From Planctomycetota bacterium (GTDB lineage Bacteria > Planctomycetota > PUPC01 > JACPCR01): DNA of 9,412 nucleotides. The stretch is taken from contig JASLXP010000757.1 of NCBI GenBank assembly GCA_030740295.1, forward strand, positions 1-9,412. The letters run 5' to 3'. The notes below the pieces were generated by a model, which was given only the letters and a program-made list of their open reading frames with translations, was not told where the DNA came from and ran no database searches. Numbering within the stretch: the stretch's first letter is position 1; the number at the start of each line of letters is the position of its first letter. Shown piece after piece: positions 1 to 6,493 of the stretch. The position numbers and the translations under genes are program-made.

Positions 1-170
1 GGATCGAGTGCTTTGAATACAACGCCCATTCCGCCTCTGCCGACTTGCTGAATTATCTGAAAACGACCAATCCTGTCAGGGGCGTCGCTCTCGGTCAGCC
101 GACTCTTCTTTTCGGATGTTGTTGTTGGGTTGGAATTCAGCCTGGCGGATGTAACAGTTGCTGCGGCCAT
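1..170 (-). CDS. Serine/threonine protein kinase, N-terminal part (runs off the left edge)
   Basis: On the minus strand an open frame starts with ATG at 170 and runs out of the window after 56 codons. After a polar N-terminal stretch of about 33 residues (rich in Thr, Ser and Ala) comes R-I-G-R-F-Q-I-I-Q-Q-V-G-R-G-G-M-G-V-V-F, the start of a Hanks-type protein kinase domain. The glycine-rich ATP-binding loop GxGxxGxV is at residues 44-51, followed by the K-A-L-D typical of PknB-like bacterial kinases. The catalytic lysine, the HRD and DFG motifs and any sensor domain lie outside the window, so activity and substrate cannot be judged. The start is uncertain: no good Shine-Dalgarno precedes 170, and an in-frame ATG at 233 would add 21 residues. 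The family call is firm because the loop is diagnostic; the exact subfamily is not. Confidence 0.85.
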   Translation of the reverse strand, partial: MAAATVTSARLNSNPTTTSEKKSRLTESDAPDRIGRFQIIQQVGRGGMGVVFKALD

Positions 171-647
171 AATGCGATCTCGGTGCGTCGGGGAGCGGGG
201 CAGTTGCCCGGCCTTGCGCAAAGTCAATGCCATGTTTTCTGAACGCCTAAAGACCGAAGCCCGAGATCATCCTCTCCATCCTCTCACCCGAAACGCGATA
301 AACGACTTGGTAGGAACACCTTACAACCGGCCACGCGCCAAGGAAGAACTTCACCGCGAGGGGCGCGAATTACCGTTTTCCCGCAGGGGATGGATCATCC
401 GTCGCCAGCAGAATGGTCTGAATGGGCAAGGTTTTCCCGAAGGGGGCTTTCATCATCGATATCTTTTCCCCTGGCCGTTTTGCCCTGACTCCAATGTCAA
501 CAGTCTGTCATAGCTTTTGTGGCAAGTTTCCTCAGGAATCTGCCGGGACTTGGAGGCCGTTCTCAGAAGTAAAACCGGACACAATGTTCCAGTTTTGGGC
601 TTGAAACTTGTGCCCGGTGCTGACTGCGGTTCAAAGAACCGAGTATT
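171..647. other. 477-bp gap without a convincing gene
   Basis: This gap lies between the kinase start and the end of the acidic-protein gene, both on the minus strand, so it should hold the kinase promoter and leader. I found no convincing -35/-10 pair: a TTGACA (minus strand, 500-495) has no matching -10 box. The only coding-like item is a 28-codon minus-strand frame (456 to 370), preceded by AGGGGA at a suitable distance. It contains I-L-L-A-T-D-D-P-S-P-A, reminiscent of the start of universal stress proteins, and then stops. It could be a gene remnant or chance. A hairpin near 627-641 is listed separately. I see no RNA gene or mobile element. Confidence 0.5.
627..641 (-). terminator. Hairpin just after the acidic-protein stop codon, possible weak terminator
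   Basis: CGGTTC (627-632) and GAACCG (636-641) form a perfect 6-bp inverted repeat around a 3-nt loop. One bulged base at 626 lets three more pairs (623-625 with 642-644) extend it. It begins a few bases past the TGA of the minus-strand gene ending at 648, where a transcription terminator is expected. No T-run follows on the minus strand, so it is not a classic intrinsic terminator and may only protect the 3' end. Confidence 0.3.
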
Positions 648-1448
648 TCAGATGCCGAAGTCATTTCTCAGAAGCGCATGATCGAACAGGCTGACTCCCT
701 GCAGCGTAAACGGATTCGCGAGTTCCATTGGCTCTTGATTGAGCCGAAGGTCAGCAAACTGCGGAAGGTCACCGAAACCAAATGGCCGGAGCGGTCTGCC
801 CGGATTCAGGGGATTGAATCGGAAACCATTGAAGCCACGGTTTACCAGCTCGAGGTCGAAACCAAAGTTGCCATCAGCGCTGTTGCCGGAGCTGTCGGCG
901 GCGCCGGAGCCGCCAGCGGCGTCATCAGCTCCTTCGATGATGACAGGGATACTGACGGATGAGTTTTCATTCTGTCCGGAGGCCGTAGTCGTGGTTTCCG
1001 CTCCCGTTCCCGAGTCACTATCTCCAGACTGTGTCTGCGCCGAATCAGAATCCACATTCTGGCCTGAACCGGATGACTGATCTGCATTTGTGGTATTGCT
1101 GCCAGCGTCCGAAGCGGAGGAGGCATCTCCTGCATGGTCTTCTACTGTATCCTCCTCGCCGGAAGCCGTCGCGCTATTCTGCGTCTCTTCAACATTTACG
1201 GTCGTTTCGGATTCGAGCGTAGCCGATGTAAGACTGGGAATCTCCAGTGGGCGAAAGATGTCCGTAGCGAAAATGCGCGAGCCATTCTGGAATCGCTCGA
1301 GGGCATCTGAGGAAAGACTCACGGTGTCTGGGGTCGAAGGTGCCGAGGGCGTCTGGGGCACATAGACCTCGACTGTGCGGGTAATCGTGTTGATGGTAGT
1401 GTCGCGGCGGACGGGCATGAAGCCGCCTTGGACTGTTGAAACAGCCAT
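648..1448 (-). CDS. Acidic low-complexity protein of unknown function, 266 aa
   Basis: I do not recognise this family. The start at 1448 is set by AGAGGAGG (1456-1463) seven bases upstream, the best ribosome site in the window; the frame is open further upstream only from a TTG with no such site. The N-terminus (residues 1-70) is ordinary, with a V-S-L-S-S-D-A-L-E stretch at 43-51 resembling short motifs seen in FlgM-like and other small bacterial proteins, which is too little for a call. Residues about 80-195 are rich in Ser, Asp, Gly, Thr, Ala and Asn and look disordered; there is no Lys or Arg between residues 66 and 204. The C-terminus (about 196-266) is rich in Phe, Asn, Pro and Leu. The whole protein lacks Lys, Cys and Trp. 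No signal peptide or membrane segment is seen. The ordered-disordered-ordered layout would suit a linker or scaffold, which is inference only. Confidence 0.7.
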   Translation of the reverse strand: MAVSTVQGGFMPVRRDTTINTITRTVEVYVPQTPSAPSTPDTVSLSSDALERFQNGSRIFATDIFRPLEIPSLTSATLESETTVNVEETQNSATASGEEDTVEDHAGDASSASDAGSNTTNADQSSGSGQNVDSDSAQTQSGDSDSGTGAETTTTASGQNENSSVSIPVIIEGADDAAGGSGAADSSGNSADGNFGFDLELVNRGFNGFRFNPLNPGRPLRPFGFGDLPQFADLRLNQEPMELANPFTLQGVSLFDHALLRNDFGI

Positions 1449-1455
1449 GGTGTAG

Positions 1456-1463
1456 CCTCCTCT
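1456..1463 (-). promoter_or_regulatory. Strong ribosome binding site that sets the start at 1448
   Basis: The minus strand reads AGAGGAGG, a near-perfect anti-16S match, seven bases before the ATG at 1448. It decides between this start and a longer frame opening at a TTG at 1580, whose extra 44 residues (rich in Arg, Pro and Cys) look unlike the rest of the protein. Confidence 0.8.
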
Positions 1464-1655
1464 GCCGGCCAGATTGCAGACGCAGACTGGCGGCCTGGGT
1501 AAATGGAACGATAGGTGGTTTGAATCTCCTGAAAGCCATGGCCGCCTGGGCAGGCAGGACCGTGCTCTCGTTTTTGGCAACAGGATTTTCGGAGGCTCCG
1601 AGATTCCTTTAGGGATTACTTTCAGTTTTTTTGAAGTCCCGCACCAGCTTCTGAT

Positions 1656-2207
1656 TTAATGTCCGCCTTCGACGAAGGACAGCTCGATGTCCGCGTTCTC
1701 TTCCGTTGCCACCTGGTCGAGGGCATTACGAAGTTCGTTGAGGTTCAGGGACTGGGGCACGTCGACCTCCATGTCCATCTGAAACAACGGCGTACCAGAG
1801 ATGGGTGCGGGATGGGAAGAGGTGGATGCGGAAACGATGTTGACCCCCAGCCTGGTTAGGCTGCGGCTGATGGCATGAATGATGCCCTCGTGATCCGCAG
1901 CGTAGGTCTTAATCAGATAAGGCACCGCTCCGGTCTGGCGGTGCAGCTCGGGCGCAGCAGTACTGCGTATACGTATCTCGAGCCCGCTGCTTTCCGCGAG
2001 CTTTGAAATCTCATCATCCAGTGCTTCGACCGTCGTACCTGAAAGAAGCATCAACAGCCCAAATTCTCCACCCAGAATGGCCATCCGGCTCTCTTCGACG
2101 TTACACCCGCGTCCGCTCAGGAATTCCGTCACCTCAGCAACGATACCTGGCCGGTCAGTGCCGACCGCGGAGAGGACTACATAATCACGTGAGGCGGAAT
2201 TGGACAT
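1656..2207 (-). CDS. Two-ACT-domain protein, GcvR-like (glycine cleavage repressor family)
   Basis: The 183-residue product consists almost entirely of two ACT domains. The first covers about residues 9-80, with V-V-L-S-A-V-G-T-D-R-P-G-I-V at its start; the second covers about 96-178, with the matching A-A-D-H-E-G-I-I-H-A-I-S-R. The paired D-R-P-G and D-H-E-G turns are the ligand-binding loop signature of ACT domains. Length and layout match the GcvR family, which in Escherichia coli binds glycine and the activator GcvA to control the glycine cleavage operon. No gcv genes or GcvA are nearby, so the ligand and target are unknown here, and many phyla carry such proteins as generic amino-acid sensors. 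The ATG at 2207 is preceded by a pyrimidine-rich stretch with no Shine-Dalgarno, so translation may be leaderless or SD-independent. It is transcribed away from the small-gene pair at 2438-2962. Confidence 0.85.
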   Translation of the reverse strand: MSNSASRDYVVLSAVGTDRPGIVAEVTEFLSGRGCNVEESRMAILGGEFGLLMLLSGTTVEALDDEISKLAESSGLEIRIRSTAAPELHRQTGAVPYLIKTYAADHEGIIHAISRSLTRLGVNIVSASTSSHPAPISGTPLFQMDMEVDVPQSLNLNELRNALDQVATEENADIELSFVEGGH

Positions 2208-2233
2208 GAGAGAAGAGGTGGATGATGGAAGAC

Positions 2234-2264
2234 GTGAATTGTGAATAGTAAATGGTGAATAGTG
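2234..2264. repeat. Degenerate 7-bp tandem repeat (GTGAATA type)
   Basis: Four heptamers lie end to end: GTGAATT (2234), GTGAATA (2241), GTAAATG (2248) and GTGAATA (2255), followed by GTG. The array begins 27 bp upstream of the ACT-protein start, in the gap between divergently transcribed genes, and is more AT-rich than its surroundings. Heptameric repeats of this kind are known as dispersed short tandem repeats in several bacterial groups. Here it falls in the promoter or leader of the minus-strand gene, but a regulatory role is not shown. Confidence 0.6.
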
Positions 2265-2437
2265 TAGCTTACGAAATGATATGCGTGCGGCGGTAGCTGG
2301 CCAAGCCGGATGCGTTGGCAGAGATTTCTCTTCCGAATACTGAGCGCCTTGCTGGTGGAGCGATATCAGCGAGCAACAGGACGGCCATCACATGAATTAT
2401 TGTTACTATTGGTACATACTCTCCAGGATTGGAATTC

Positions 2438-2716
2438 ATGGCTCATCGAGTTGAAATAGTTGTCGGCAGCCACAATGTTACTGGCGAAAGACAGATGGAG
2501 TCCATCATCGACATCGTGTCCACGTATGTGCCTTCGTTCTCCTGTTGGATTGGATTTGGGGTTTGGCAGGGAACACCTGAAAAGAGCACTAAAATTGAGG
2601 CCTTCTGCATCGACACTGACTGGATCGAGCCCTGTGTTAAAGAGATTCTTGAGAGTCTGGATCAAGATGCTGTTGAAGTCATTGTTGACGGACAAGAACA
2701 GCTTTACTGGAGATGA
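2438..2716 (+). CDS. Small hypothetical protein, 92 aa, first of a two-gene unit
   Basis: I do not recognise this family. The ATG at 2438 is preceded by AGGA at 2425-2428, nine bases away; a TTG at 2429 would add three residues but is less likely. The sequence alternates plausible strands and helices: R-V-E-I-V-V-G near residues 4-10, a helix about 18-30, K-I-E-A-F-C-I at 52-58, a helix about 63-76, and A-V-E-V-I-V-D at 78-84. This order could fit a small ferredoxin-like or P-II/ACT-like alpha/beta fold, which is an inference. It has three cysteines (36, 57, 66), four Trp and no signal peptide or membrane segment. The stop TGA at 2714-2716 overlaps the ribosome site of the next gene, which starts 12 bp later, so the two are probably translated from one message. 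Confidence 0.65.
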   Translation: MAHRVEIVVGSHNVTGERQMESIIDIVSTYVPSFSCWIGFGVWQGTPEKSTKIEAFCIDTDWIEPCVKEILESLDQDAVEVIVDGQEQLYWR

Positions 2717-2728
2717 GGAGCAATTCCG

Positions 2729-2962
2729 ATGAGTCCACAAAGCCTCAAAAAACTGATCGAAAAGCTAGGCATTGACGCTGCAGATCTGGCGGCGCGTTTG
2801 GGCGGAGCCAGAGAAAACTACGAAAGCCTGCTGGAGAAGGAACGAATTCCGTTTCCTGTGTGGGACGCTCTACAGCGGATGGCATTCCGGGAAGGGCTAA
2901 TCTGGGATGCGGGCTCTGAATCATGGTTGAATCAGTCACAAGGGGCTACTACTCACGTTTAA
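2729..2962 (+). CDS. Small protein with a helix-turn-helix-like segment, 77 aa
   Basis: The ATG at 2729 has a strong GAGGAG at 2715-2720, eight bases upstream and overlapping the previous stop codon. Residues 5-52 read as a string of helices: S-L-K-K-L-I-E-K-L-G-I-D-A-A-D-L-A-A-R-L-G-G-A, then a third helix and R-I-P-F-P-V-W-D-A-L-Q-R-M. This spacing resembles a Cro/C1 (XRE-type) DNA-binding fold, though the recognition helix (A-R-E-N-Y-E-S-L-L) is atypical. The C-terminal tail (about 58-77) is polar. A two-gene unit of a small protein and a DNA-binding partner is a common shape for toxin-antitoxin or small autoregulated operons, but the first gene matches no toxin I know. The next gene, rsmA, starts 35 bp downstream and may be cotranscribed. 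Confidence 0.6.
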   Translation: MSPQSLKKLIEKLGIDAADLAARLGGARENYESLLEKERIPFPVWDALQRMAFREGLIWDAGSESWLNQSQGATTHV

Positions 2963-2997
2963 CCCGCCCGCCCATTAGGAGCATTAACCTCCCAGCC

Positions 2998-3918
2998 ATG
3001 TCTATCCGGCTGCGAACCAAATCAGATCTCAAGGCCGTCTTTCAGGAATACAACATCTGGGCGCGCAAAGAGCTCGGCCAGAATTTTCTGATCGATCACA
3101 ATTTGCTGCGCTTTCTTGTCGAATCCGGCGAGGTCGGCGAAAACGATTTTCTGCTGGATATCGGCGCCGGTACCGGATTACTGACGCGCAAGCTCGCCCA
3201 GCGTGCGTGGAAGGTCTGGGCCGTCGAGATCGATGCCCGGATGTTCGATTTCTGCTCGGCATACACATCCGGGCTCACGAACATCCGGATGGTTAACCGG
3301 GATGTCCTCAAGAACAAATACAACCTCGACCCGGAGCTCGAGGCCGAGATCCTCGCAGAGCTTCAGTCGCGGCCTGAGACAAGATTCAAAGTTGTCTCGA
3401 ACCTCCCTTACAGCATCAGCACCCTGATCATTCCAATTCTGCTCCAGGGCCCTATCCCGGTTGAACGCATGGTTCTCACCGTGCAGAAAGAGGTCGGCGA
3501 ACGTCTCGTTGCTGAGCCCGGCACCAAGGACTATGGCAGTCTTTCGGTGATCATCCAGACTTGGGCCAATGTCGAAATCCTGAAGATCCTGCCAAATACT
3601 GTCTTCTGGCCGCAGCCGAAGGTGGACTCGGCAATCGTGGGCATTACCCCGCGTTTTGATCGCCTTGAGCGGATCGACGACACGGACCTTTTCCGCACGA
3701 TCGCCCAGGGACTCTTCTCCGCCAGACGTAAGAAGGCAGTAAACGCACTGAAGCAGGACGAACGGGTGATGGTGCCCGCCGAGACTCTCAAACGAGGATT
3801 CGAGATCGCTGCCATCGACCCTGACCGCCGCGGCGAGGATTTGAGCGTGGATGAAGTCATCTCGCTGGCAAATGCCATCGAAGAAGCCCGTCAAACAATT
3901 GAAGCCCCTACGGGGTAA
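2998..3918 (+). CDS. rsmA: 16S rRNA (adenine1518-N6/adenine1519-N6)-dimethyltransferase RsmA (KsgA)
   Basis: This cytoplasmic enzyme uses S-adenosylmethionine to dimethylate two adjacent adenines in the last helix of 16S rRNA during assembly of the small ribosomal subunit. The 306-residue product has the full signature in order: K-E-L-G-Q-N-F-L at 24-31, the SAM-binding D-I-G-A-G-T-G at 54-60, the ribose-binding acidic residue in V-E-I-D (E77), and the catalytic N-L-P-Y at 135-138. The small C-terminal helical domain follows, with F-S-A-R-R-K-K. Between the N-R-D-V-L segment and NLPY sits an extra stretch of roughly 15-20 residues (K-Y-N-L-D-P-E-L-E-A-E-I and on) compared with Escherichia coli KsgA. 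I chose ATG 2998 because an upstream ATG at 2923 would overlap the previous gene by 40 bp and add non-conserved residues; TAGGAG at 2976-2981 is rather far from it. dsbD starts 47 bp downstream. Confidence 0.95.
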   Translation: MSIRLRTKSDLKAVFQEYNIWARKELGQNFLIDHNLLRFLVESGEVGENDFLLDIGAGTGLLTRKLAQRAWKVWAVEIDARMFDFCSAYTSGLTNIRMVNRDVLKNKYNLDPELEAEILAELQSRPETRFKVVSNLPYSISTLIIPILLQGPIPVERMVLTVQKEVGERLVAEPGTKDYGSLSVIIQTWANVEILKILPNTVFWPQPKVDSAIVGITPRFDRLERIDDTDLFRTIAQGLFSARRKKAVNALKQDERVMVPAETLKRGFEIAAIDPDRRGEDLSVDEVISLANAIEEARQTIEAPTG

Positions 3919-3965
3919 TCTGAACACATGTGCATCGACCAATGTGGATGCAACCCACAAAAAGT

Positions 3966-6353
3966 ATGAACAAGACTTTTCTACATTTTCTGGCGCTGCT
4001 CTTCGTCACCACAAGCCTTTCCGCTCAATTCGATTTTGGTGAGCCCGCCGAGACGGAGAACATCACATTTCAGGTAAAGGCATCCAAGGCCGAGGCCGCT
4101 GCCGGCAGCAGCCTGGAGGTGAGTGTGACCGCAAGGATGGACGACGGGTGGCACATTTACGGTTTCAAAGAATATGAAGGCTCAGTTGCTACCGTCATTG
4201 CGCTCGATGCAGGACAGCCATTCAAGCTGGGCGACGTCACATCGCCTCGGCCGAAGCACGTCAAGAAGAAATTTGGGGAAACGGACCTCGAATACGATTC
4301 GTTCGAAGGTGAAGTGACGTTCACCTTGCCGATCACGATCAGTGAGGATGCCCCTGCGGGCGAGGCCACGTTGAAAGGATCTGTGAAGTACCAGATCTGC
4401 TCCGATAAAATCTGTCTGCTACCTAAGACCTATGCGTTTTCGTTACCTTTGAGGATAACGGAAGCATCGGGGGCCGATGAAGAGACGAATCCCCTCGGGG
4501 CCTTCCCGGCTCAAGGTGATGGCGCGGAGAAAGAGAAACAGCCCGCTGAGGAGGCCGGACCTGACGGCCGTGTTCGGTCGTCCAAGCTCTCTTACAGAAT
4601 CGAACCTGCGGCTAAGAGTGTTAGAGCGGGAGATGCCTTTGAACTTCGCGTGGAAGTGAAGCTCGACGCAGGCTGGCACGTTTACGGCATAGATCGCTCC
4701 GGCGTCGGCATTAAGACAGCGGTCGAACTGGAGGATGGATCATTTTCACTGGCCGGCCCATTGGCCAGCGACCAGAAACCGAAGACCGCCCCGGCCACTG
4801 AATTTACGCCGGCCTACGATTACTACGAAGGGAACGTCCTTTTCACCCAACGCATCCAGGCAGCAGCCGGCACAAAGCCGGGCACCCAGAAACTACGAGG
4901 CACATTTCACTTTCAGGAATGCAATGACAACTCTTGCTTGCGACCATCGAAAAGAGATTTCGCATTCGACATCGAAGTCCTCCCTGCAAGCGATGCTGCC
5001 CTGCCTTCTCCAGCTACCGATAAGCCGGAAACCCAGAAGACAGAGGGCTCGAAGGATGTTGCCAAGGTCGGGTTCATCGCGTTCCTCGGTCTCGCATTTG
5101 GCGCCGGTCTGTTGACGCTCATCACGCCATGTGTTTTTCCGCTGATTCCGGTGACCATCTCTTACTTTCTGAAACAGTCGCAGGACAGCGGCTCGAGCCC
5201 GTTCAACCTGAGCCTCTGTTATGGCGCGGGCATCATCGGCAGCTTCACAGGGCTCGGATTCATTCTCACCGTTTTTTTCAGCGCGAATGCTGCGCGGCAG
5301 TTTGCAGCAAATCCGATCGTCAATCTCATCATCGGAATTCTGTTCGTCGTATTCGCATTCAGCCTCCTCGGAGCGTTTGATCTGAGGCTCCCCGCGTCCC
5401 TTCAACAGAAACTGAATTTCATGGGCAAGGGCGGTTATGCGGGCGCGCTCTTCCTGGGACTGACCTTCGCAGTGACCGCGTTCGCGTGCACTGCGCCGTT
5501 TGCTTCGGCCGTGTTGCTGGCCGCGAGCCAGGGCGATTATTTCTGGTCCATCCTCGGCATGCTGGCCTACTCGGGCACCATGGCTGTCCCTTTCTTTATC
5601 CTGGGCCTCTTCCCTTCATTGATGAAGAACCTGCCAAAGAGCGGTGGATGGATGAACGCGGTTAAAGTCAGTTTCGGTTTCTTCGAGCTCGCCGCGGCCT
5701 TCAAGTTTTTTTCAAACGTTGACTGGCAGATGGGCTGGGGCATTCTTCCCCGCTCGATCGTTCTTTCGACATGGGTCATCTGTTCCGCGTTCGTCTGTCT
5801 CTATTTGCTGCACCTTTTCAGGCTGCCTCATGACACGCCACAGGATTCGATCAGCGTGACCCGTGTGACCTTCGCGCTCATCACCGGAGCGCTCGCTCTC
5901 TGGATGGCCACCGGCCTCGGCGGCAAACCGCTCGGCTACCTGGAGGCCTTTCTACCGCCAGAACAGTTTTCCACGGACGCGCCAAAGGAGGTGAAGCAGT
6001 GGCAGAAAGATGTCTCCTTCGAGGAAGGCCGAAAGAGCGCTCGAGAACAGGGCAAACCGCTCGTGCTCGAATTCACTGGTTTTACATGAATTAACTGCCG
6101 CCAGATGGAATCGACCGTGCTCGTCGATTCAGAAGTTCAGACCGAAGTAAGCCGCTTTGTTTCACTCAAACTCTACACGGACGGCAATCCCGCCGAGCGT
6201 GCCGAGCGCAACCAGAAGCTGCAGAAGGAAACTTTCAACAGCGTGGCCCTGCCCTTCTTCGCGCTTTACGATTCAAACGGGCAACTGGCAAAGACCTTCC
6301 AAGGCACGGCGGGCAAGCAGCAGTTTCTCGAATTGCTGCGTGGCGTGAAATAG
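3966..6353 (+). CDS. dsbD: Selenocysteine-containing thiol:disulfide interchange protein DsbD (UGA at 6087 read as Sec)
   Basis: DsbD moves electrons from cytoplasmic thioredoxin across the inner membrane to periplasmic thiol partners. Read through the TGA, the product has 795 residues. From ATG 3966: signal peptide (N-K-T-F-L-H-F-L-A-L-L-F-V, probable cleavage after L-S-A); a first N-terminal DsbD domain with C145-x4-C150; a second with C319-x4-C324; a membrane core at about 369-650 with T-P-C389-V-F-P-L-I-P and F-A-C508-T-A-P, the redox pair of the DsbD core; then a thioredoxin-like domain at about 680-795. There, F-T-G-F-T is followed by TGA (residue 708) and I-N-C711-R-Q-M-E, with A-L-P763-F-F as the cis-proline loop. 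Relatives have Cys at the TGA position, so the active site reads UxxC. The frame is unbroken on both sides up to TAG at 6351. Without Sec insertion the product would stop at 707 residues, lacking its redox centre. No clear Shine-Dalgarno is seen; upstream starts at 3930, 3942 and 3948 fit the signal peptide less well. Confidence 0.88.
6087..6130 (+). promoter_or_regulatory. Sec UGA codon with bacterial SECIS-like hairpin
   Basis: TGA (6087-6089) is followed after 18 nt by GAATCGAC (6108-6115), a 7-nt loop CGTGCTC (6116-6122) and GTCGATTC (6123-6130), a perfect 8-bp stem. Bacterial SECIS elements lie in the coding region just after the UGA and bind SelB; known ones have a short stem, an apical loop about 16-37 nt from the UGA and a G among its first two bases, often followed by U. 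Here the loop begins 26 nt after the UGA with C-G-U, which fits. There is no bulged U in the stem as in Escherichia coli fdhF, but this feature varies among phyla. The hairpin lies within codons of the thioredoxin domain. Confidence 0.8.
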
Positions 6354-6370
6354 CCTGAGGGGAGTGGCGA

Positions 6371-6391
6371 CAGGCTGCCAGCGCCAGCCTG
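6371..6391 (+). terminator. Hairpin after dsbD, possible weak terminator
   Basis: CAGGCTG (6371-6377) and CAGCCTG (6385-6391) form a 7-bp GC-rich stem with a 7-nt loop, 17 bp after the dsbD stop codon. No T-run follows, so it is a candidate only. The remaining gap up to 6493 should hold the promoter or leader of the lyase gene; I see no confident -35/-10 pair there. Confidence 0.3.
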
Positions 6392-6493
6392 CCAGCTCAC
6401 AGCATGAGATTCATTGGATCGCCCGAATAGAAACTTTGGTAGGATGCGCGTTAGCATTATTTTGAATGTTCCGTTTCCGGCCACGAGCGATCA

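Noticed and set aside
2281..2430. Minus-strand peptide reading Y-S-E-E-K-S-L-P-T-H-P-A-W-P-A-T as a gene remnant
   Set aside because: Short, no start or ribosome site, and no family could be assigned with any confidence.
3905..3915. CCCC/GGGG inverted repeat at the end of rsmA as a terminator
   Set aside because: Only four pairs around two or three bases, inside the coding end, with no T-run; rsmA and dsbD are only 47 bp apart.
3178..3960. Long open frame (260 codons) antisense to rsmA
   Set aside because: It lies opposite a well-conserved gene, resembles no family, and is explained by GC-rich codon structure of the sense strand.
6087..6089. TGA as a true stop, making dsbD a broken gene with a separate small gene from 6105
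   Set aside because: The frame stays open for 87 further codons with conserved thioredoxin sequence, the lost residue is precisely the catalytic Cys, and a SECIS-like hairpin follows.
6087..6089. Genome-wide reassignment of TGA to Trp or Gly
   Set aside because: Trp is encoded by TGG throughout, no other gene here has an internal TGA, and two genes (ending at 648 and 2716) stop at TGA.
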